A DNA stretch of 34,623 nucleotides from an uncultured Selenomonas sp. GTDB lineage: Bacteria; Bacillota; Negativicutes; Selenomonadales; Selenomonadaceae. The notes beneath the pieces are model-generated. The model had not been told where the DNA came from, ran no database searches, and saw only the letters and a program-made list of their open reading frames with translations. Below are positions 33,201 to 34,623 of this stretch, piece after piece (positions within the stretch are counted from its first letter, which is position 1; each line of letters begins with the position of its first letter). Location of the stretch: positions 1 through 34,623 of the forward strand of contig CAMVGU010000029.1 in NCBI GenBank assembly GCA_947167105.1, in the 5' to 3' direction. The translations under genes were made by a program, and so were the position numbers.

Positions 33201-34623
33201 GCGCCCGATAAGACTGCCGTGGTGGACAGCAAGGGAGCCTTCACCTATGGGGAACTGGAGCGGGCTTCTAACAGCATTGCAGCTTATCTTTTGGAAAATG
33301 GCGTGGCAACGGGAGACTTTGTGGCCCTCAAAATGGGCCGGGTGAAGGAGTTCCTTGCGGCAGTTATCGCTGTTCACAAGGCTGGCGCGGCTTATGTTCC
33401 CATCGACCCGGAATACCCGGAGGAGCGCATCCACTACATGCAAGAGGACTCGGAGGCTCATGTGGTGCTCACGGAGGAAACCATCCGGGAAGCCATGACG
33501 AAGTTCCCGGATGCGTCTCCTATGAATCGCGCCGTGCCGGAGGGCCGCGCCTATATGATCTACACCTCCGGTTCCACGGGAAAGCCCAAGGGCGTGGTGC
33601 AGAGCCACCGTTCCCTTCGCGCCTTTGTGGCTTGGAGGCTGGCGAAGTTTGGCATCACGAAGGAGAGTATCCATGCCCTGCATGCGAGCTTTTCCTTTGA
33701 TGCCTCTTTGGATGACATGATCTGTCCTATCGCGGCGGGAGGAACGATCCACATACTTTCCGAGGATCTGCGCCGTGACCTGGGGGGCATGGGAGACTAC
33801 TTGGCCAGGAATCACATCAGCATGGCCACCTTTTCCACGCAAATCGGCATGGCCATGGTCAACCAGTACCCGGAAGTGCCCCTGCGCTATTTGATGATGG
33901 GCGGCGAGAAGATGCTGCCCTGCAAAAGGACGGACATCCGGCTCATCAACGGATACGGGCCAACGGAATTCACCGTATGCTCCTCCTATCATGTTGTGGA
34001 TCAGGAAAAGGATGCAGACATTCCCATCGGCCGCCCCGTGCCGAATACGTATTCCTTTATCTGCGACCCTTATGGGCATCTTCTGCCCAAGGGGATGGCG
34101 GGAGAACTGTGCCTTGCGGGGAATCAGCTTGCCGAAGGGTATTGGAAGCAGCCGGAGCTTACGGACAAGAGCTTTGCTCCCTGTTCCTTCCTGCCGGGAC
34201 AGAAGATGTACCGCACGGGAGACTTGGCCCGCTACAATGAGGCCGGGGAATTGGAGTACCTGGGACGCATGGACAACCAGGTGAAGCTCCGGGGCTTCCG
34301 CATCGAGCTGGGAGAGATTGAAAACCGCGCCGGTCAGTTTGAGGGTATTGCCCAGGTGGCGGCAGCGGTGAAAAAGGATCAGCTTGTCCTTTACTATACC
34401 TCGGTGGAAGGCGCTCAGATTGACGTAGGTGAGCTGCGGAGTTTCCTCTCCGAAAACCTGACCGAGTACATGGTACCCACGGTCTATATGCTCCTTGCCG
34501 CCATGCCCATGACCCCCAACGGCAAGATCAATCGCAAGGCCCTGCCGGAGCCGGAGCTCGTCCGCTCTGCCAAGTACGAGCCGCCCCGCAGCCCTGCGGA
34601 GAAAAAACTCTGCGAAGCCTTTG
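27252..34623 (+). CDS. non-ribosomal peptide synthetase, C-A-PCP-E-C-A-(PCP), continues past window
   Basis: At least 2457 codons stay open to the window edge. Domain order: C1 (1 to about 415; HHLVVDG 130-136); A1 (about 450-915; YTSGSTGKPKG near 586, YRTGDLARY 803, ends NGKIDRKALP); PCP1 (LLGGDS, phosphopantetheine Ser962); epimerization domain (about 1015-1490; HHLVVDG 1178-1184, MEGHGREN, TVGWFTSVYPV, GVGYNVLRF, FNYLGD), giving a D-residue; C2 (from about 1515; HHIIVDG 1648-1654); A2 (about 1970-2430; YTSGSTGKPKG near 2103); PCP2 begins at the edge. By-eye specificity residues: A1 D-T-N-T-M-G-E-V-C, A2 D-A-D-T-M-G-G-V-C; neither matches a code I know. It starts with a C domain, so it accepts an acyl or peptidyl donor. 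Cytoplasmic. GAGGAGG precedes the ATG. Confidence 0.95.
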   Translation, partial: MKKYPLFPSQLGVFLECLAYPDTTQYNLPHHVKMDLCEDVDALVGTWKRLICATPTLRTRFEMDGEGNSWQWPGEDMPIHIPVKSMTEEAAADYVQEGFVRPFDLLGGEPLFRIEIIKAETQIHLLMDFHHLVVDGFSYSSMTDRGFKSFFQGVGSKQSHHAPRPTLAHPCASVGAKQPNHLFFELAEQEEEYFSSEEYRVARDYFVSSLKGADFTGLSHVSAAVGRLASSSEYIDKKTVDEWCRKQGIDAPSLFQGAFALTLGRLARTEEPAYLTSYLNRATRQRMKAQGMLVNQVAIKANLPRDLAALDFIREMGETSARAYAMGRYPFIHLSKELGVKPRATFNFRPFHMILNLGDRKYLYTAISRPTGQMDMDLDINLADLDYEICATSSDAVNSEETVKTFAKTVKTVLLQILDNPAVSLQEISLTGEEEARKILALSRGETLEYNKAETWLDLFQSHVQNTPDKAAVVDSQGTFTYRELDRASDSIAAWLLKNGVTEGSFVALKMGRVKEFLASVIAVHKVGAAYVPIDPEYPEERIHYMQEDSEAHVVLTEETVAEAMAKFPDATPMNRAVPEAKAYMIYTSGSTGKPKGVVQSHRSLRALVAWRMAKFGIATDSVHAEHASFSFDTSLNDLITPLAAGGILHIIPEEMRRDMAGMKDYFAQNHVNVITLSTQIGMAMVNQYPDMPLRYLMMGGEKMLPCKKTDIRLINEYGPTEFTVCASYHVVEQDKDANIPIGRPVPNTYSFICDPYGHLLPQGMAGELCLAGSQIAEGYWKKPELTAKSFVECSFLSGQKMYRTGDLARYNEEGELEYLGRIDTQVKLRGFRIEMGEIETRAAQFAGIEYVAAAVKKEQLILYYTLAKDAQIDVDELRSFLSETLTEYMVPTVYMLLAAMPMTPNGKIDRKALPEPEWKGTEYVEPANEREKALAEAFGEILGVREKIGAWDDFFLLGGDSIKAIRLVSKLREWGIRVTVADIMSRKTVRRIASLAVQSQAQVLSQEPYAGEVPDTAILSYFKDLALPEPWHFNQCLLLSLRERANLPALQKALDALAFQHDLLRAVWRAGASCASVGAKQSHHAPAPTLAHPCASAGANVASRSCARTSASCASEEHLFVRDSGATLAIEEYRVASEEEITKICNDIQSHIHMEEALVRVAMMHGGERDFFFIAAHHLVVDGVSWRILAADLERAYGAALSGAAIHLPEKTHTYRDYAEALQRYRDSYALRQEFPYWEAVEGKMKGLPLSKARDYSRSFGKLAVAMDKEDTVKFLRGEFAKIRGDVNDALLAAVGRSFAKVWGVSAVSFQMEGHGRENLGETLLTDRTVGWFTSVYPVVVDGLTGDMLNDLLAAKEALHRVPNKGVGYNVLRFVEGEGQAAFTSDLVAQIGFNYLGDMSVEEGEGDSHFTGSRIDTGDSFSRRNVFGPDFSIDCLVRDGSFQLYLSYAQNACDSGKARQFARGILEEMEGIASFLKEYDGSRLTATDLGENEWSQAEFEAVLSRFAARGERIERIYPLLPMQEGMLLKHVTEPESWAYRLVSIFEMDWVPEESQLRRALDRLGEKHEVLRTAILHETVSVPRQAIIDRPLGLAMRDLSGEADPEAAVKKLREEILAGGFDLEKKPLFRVTCAKKDEKSCYVIVAVHHIIVDGWCIRLYLGDLARYLKEEKQGRHTEDTEAPMTGVYESAVREILQQDKEQGLEYWRGLLAGYEAKAEIPSFGEVPEEERAAEDECHIALDEDTTERLVDLCRKAGATPGNGVELLWGLILSVCSRAEDVVFAKVVSGRDHTETDVNDLVGLFINSVPVRLKLEKTTTAQEALAALQEQTAESSRYDYCPLSAIQQQTSLGANLFQTVLAFENYNSGKEDSWDFGYGLLKPLMLREENFADISPSAYIIEGRLHLNISFQPSKYRAKEIRRVLGLFKTLAEGILRHPEQPLSSLARLNPEEREEMLRLSRGEELEYNKEETWLDLFLNHAKNAPDKTAVVDSKGAFTYGELERASNSIAAYLLENGVATGDFVALKMGRVKEFLAAVIAVHKAGAAYVPIDPEYPEERIHYMQEDSEAHVVLTEETIREAMTKFPDASPMNRAVPEGRAYMIYTSGSTGKPKGVVQSHRSLRAFVAWRLAKFGITKESIHALHASFSFDASLDDMICPIAAGGTIHILSEDLRRDLGGMGDYLARNHISMATFSTQIGMAMVNQYPEVPLRYLMMGGEKMLPCKRTDIRLINGYGPTEFTVCSSYHVVDQEKDADIPIGRPVPNTYSFICDPYGHLLPKGMAGELCLAGNQLAEGYWKQPELTDKSFAPCSFLPGQKMYRTGDLARYNEAGELEYLGRMDNQVKLRGFRIELGEIENRAGQFEGIAQVAAAVKKDQLVLYYTSVEGAQIDVGELRSFLSENLTEYMVPTVYMLLAAMPMTPNGKINRKALPEPELVRSAKYEPPRSPAEKKLCEAF
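27711..27800. repeat. REP-like palindromic repeat inside NRPS condensation domain 1
   Basis: One and a half units of a 60-bp repeat (GTCGGCTC...AGGCCGAC stem, then CACTAGCGCATCCTTGCGC) lie in frame about 18 codons after the C1 active site. They encode a stretch containing SKQSHHAPRPTLAHPCAS, foreign to condensation domains. Flanking domain sequence resumes at FFELAEQEEEYFSSEEY. Confidence 0.75.
30466..30600. repeat. REP-like tandem repeat inside the NRPS epimerization domain
   Basis: Two and a quarter tandem 60-bp units, each with GTCGGCGC / GCGCCGAC-type arms and CACTAGCGC...CCTTGCGC. The period is 20 codons, so the reading frame survives, adding residues such as KQSHHAPAPTLAHPCASAGA. The position is a surface loop after LLRAVWRAG, before HLFVRDSG. 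Confidence 0.8.

Noticed and set aside
1..34623. CRISPR array serving the Cas10-like operon
   Set aside because: No series of short direct repeats with regular unique spacers was seen on reading either strand of the intergenic stretches; an array outside the window remains possible.

Overview
The window looks like part of a chromosome from an anaerobic Firmicute with a moderately high GC content. A Selenomonas-type Negativicute is my best guess, based on gene content (long HflX with an N-terminal JAMM-like domain, TIGR04076, SirTM/zinc-macrodomain pair, PhzF, YdcF). No rRNA or other taxonomic marker is present, so this is inference. No CRISPR array, tRNA or rRNA was found.

Layout. 1-5.5 kb is a gene graveyard. 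It holds the 3' end of a group II intron, an internally deleted TIGR04076 relic, a truncated glycerophosphodiesterase, a ferredoxin gene carrying an in-frame 132-bp mobile-element insertion, a membrane Fe-S protein, ribokinase, a flavodoxin-family gene split by the same mobile element, a HAD fragment and a SnoaL-like gene. 5.48-11.1 kb is one tight plus-strand transcription unit: promoter, 7-codon leader ORF, MATE transporter, a small CRISPR-associated (Csx/ring-nuclease-like) protein, a Cas10-like protein with both palm regions and an intact GGDD motif but no HD or zinc-finger part, a multi-RAMP (Csx10-like) protein, and a small Csx19-like protein. It has no cas1, cas2, cas6, separate cas7 or array. 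I regard it as the undescribed system: a compact relative of type III-D CRISPR-Cas that probably makes a cyclic-nucleotide signal.

11.2-18.1 kb is mostly ordinary: HflX, a Cys-rich protein, EamA exporter, PhzF, YdcF and a threonine-aldolase-like enzyme, with relics of an NRPS condensation domain and a Y-family polymerase between them. 18.1-23.2 kb is an ADP-ribose island: a YmdB-like macrodomain plus DUF5131 pair, then a SirTM sirtuin/zinc-macrodomain operon facing an Rrf2 regulator gene. A 19-bp palindrome sits between overlapping face-to-face promoters there, and a matching palindrome lies at a nearby cupin promoter. 23.2-27.1 kb carries an MBL hydrolase, tandem copies of the mobile element, a LysR regulator, peptide deformylase, an HD protein and an intact TIGR04076 gene.

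27.1 kb to the end is the start of a large non-ribosomal peptide synthetase (C-A-PCP-E-C-A-[PCP], open at the window edge). REP-like palindromic repeats are inserted in frame in its first condensation domain and its epimerization domain. The small coupled ORF before it suggests it begins a biosynthetic operon that continues beyond the window.
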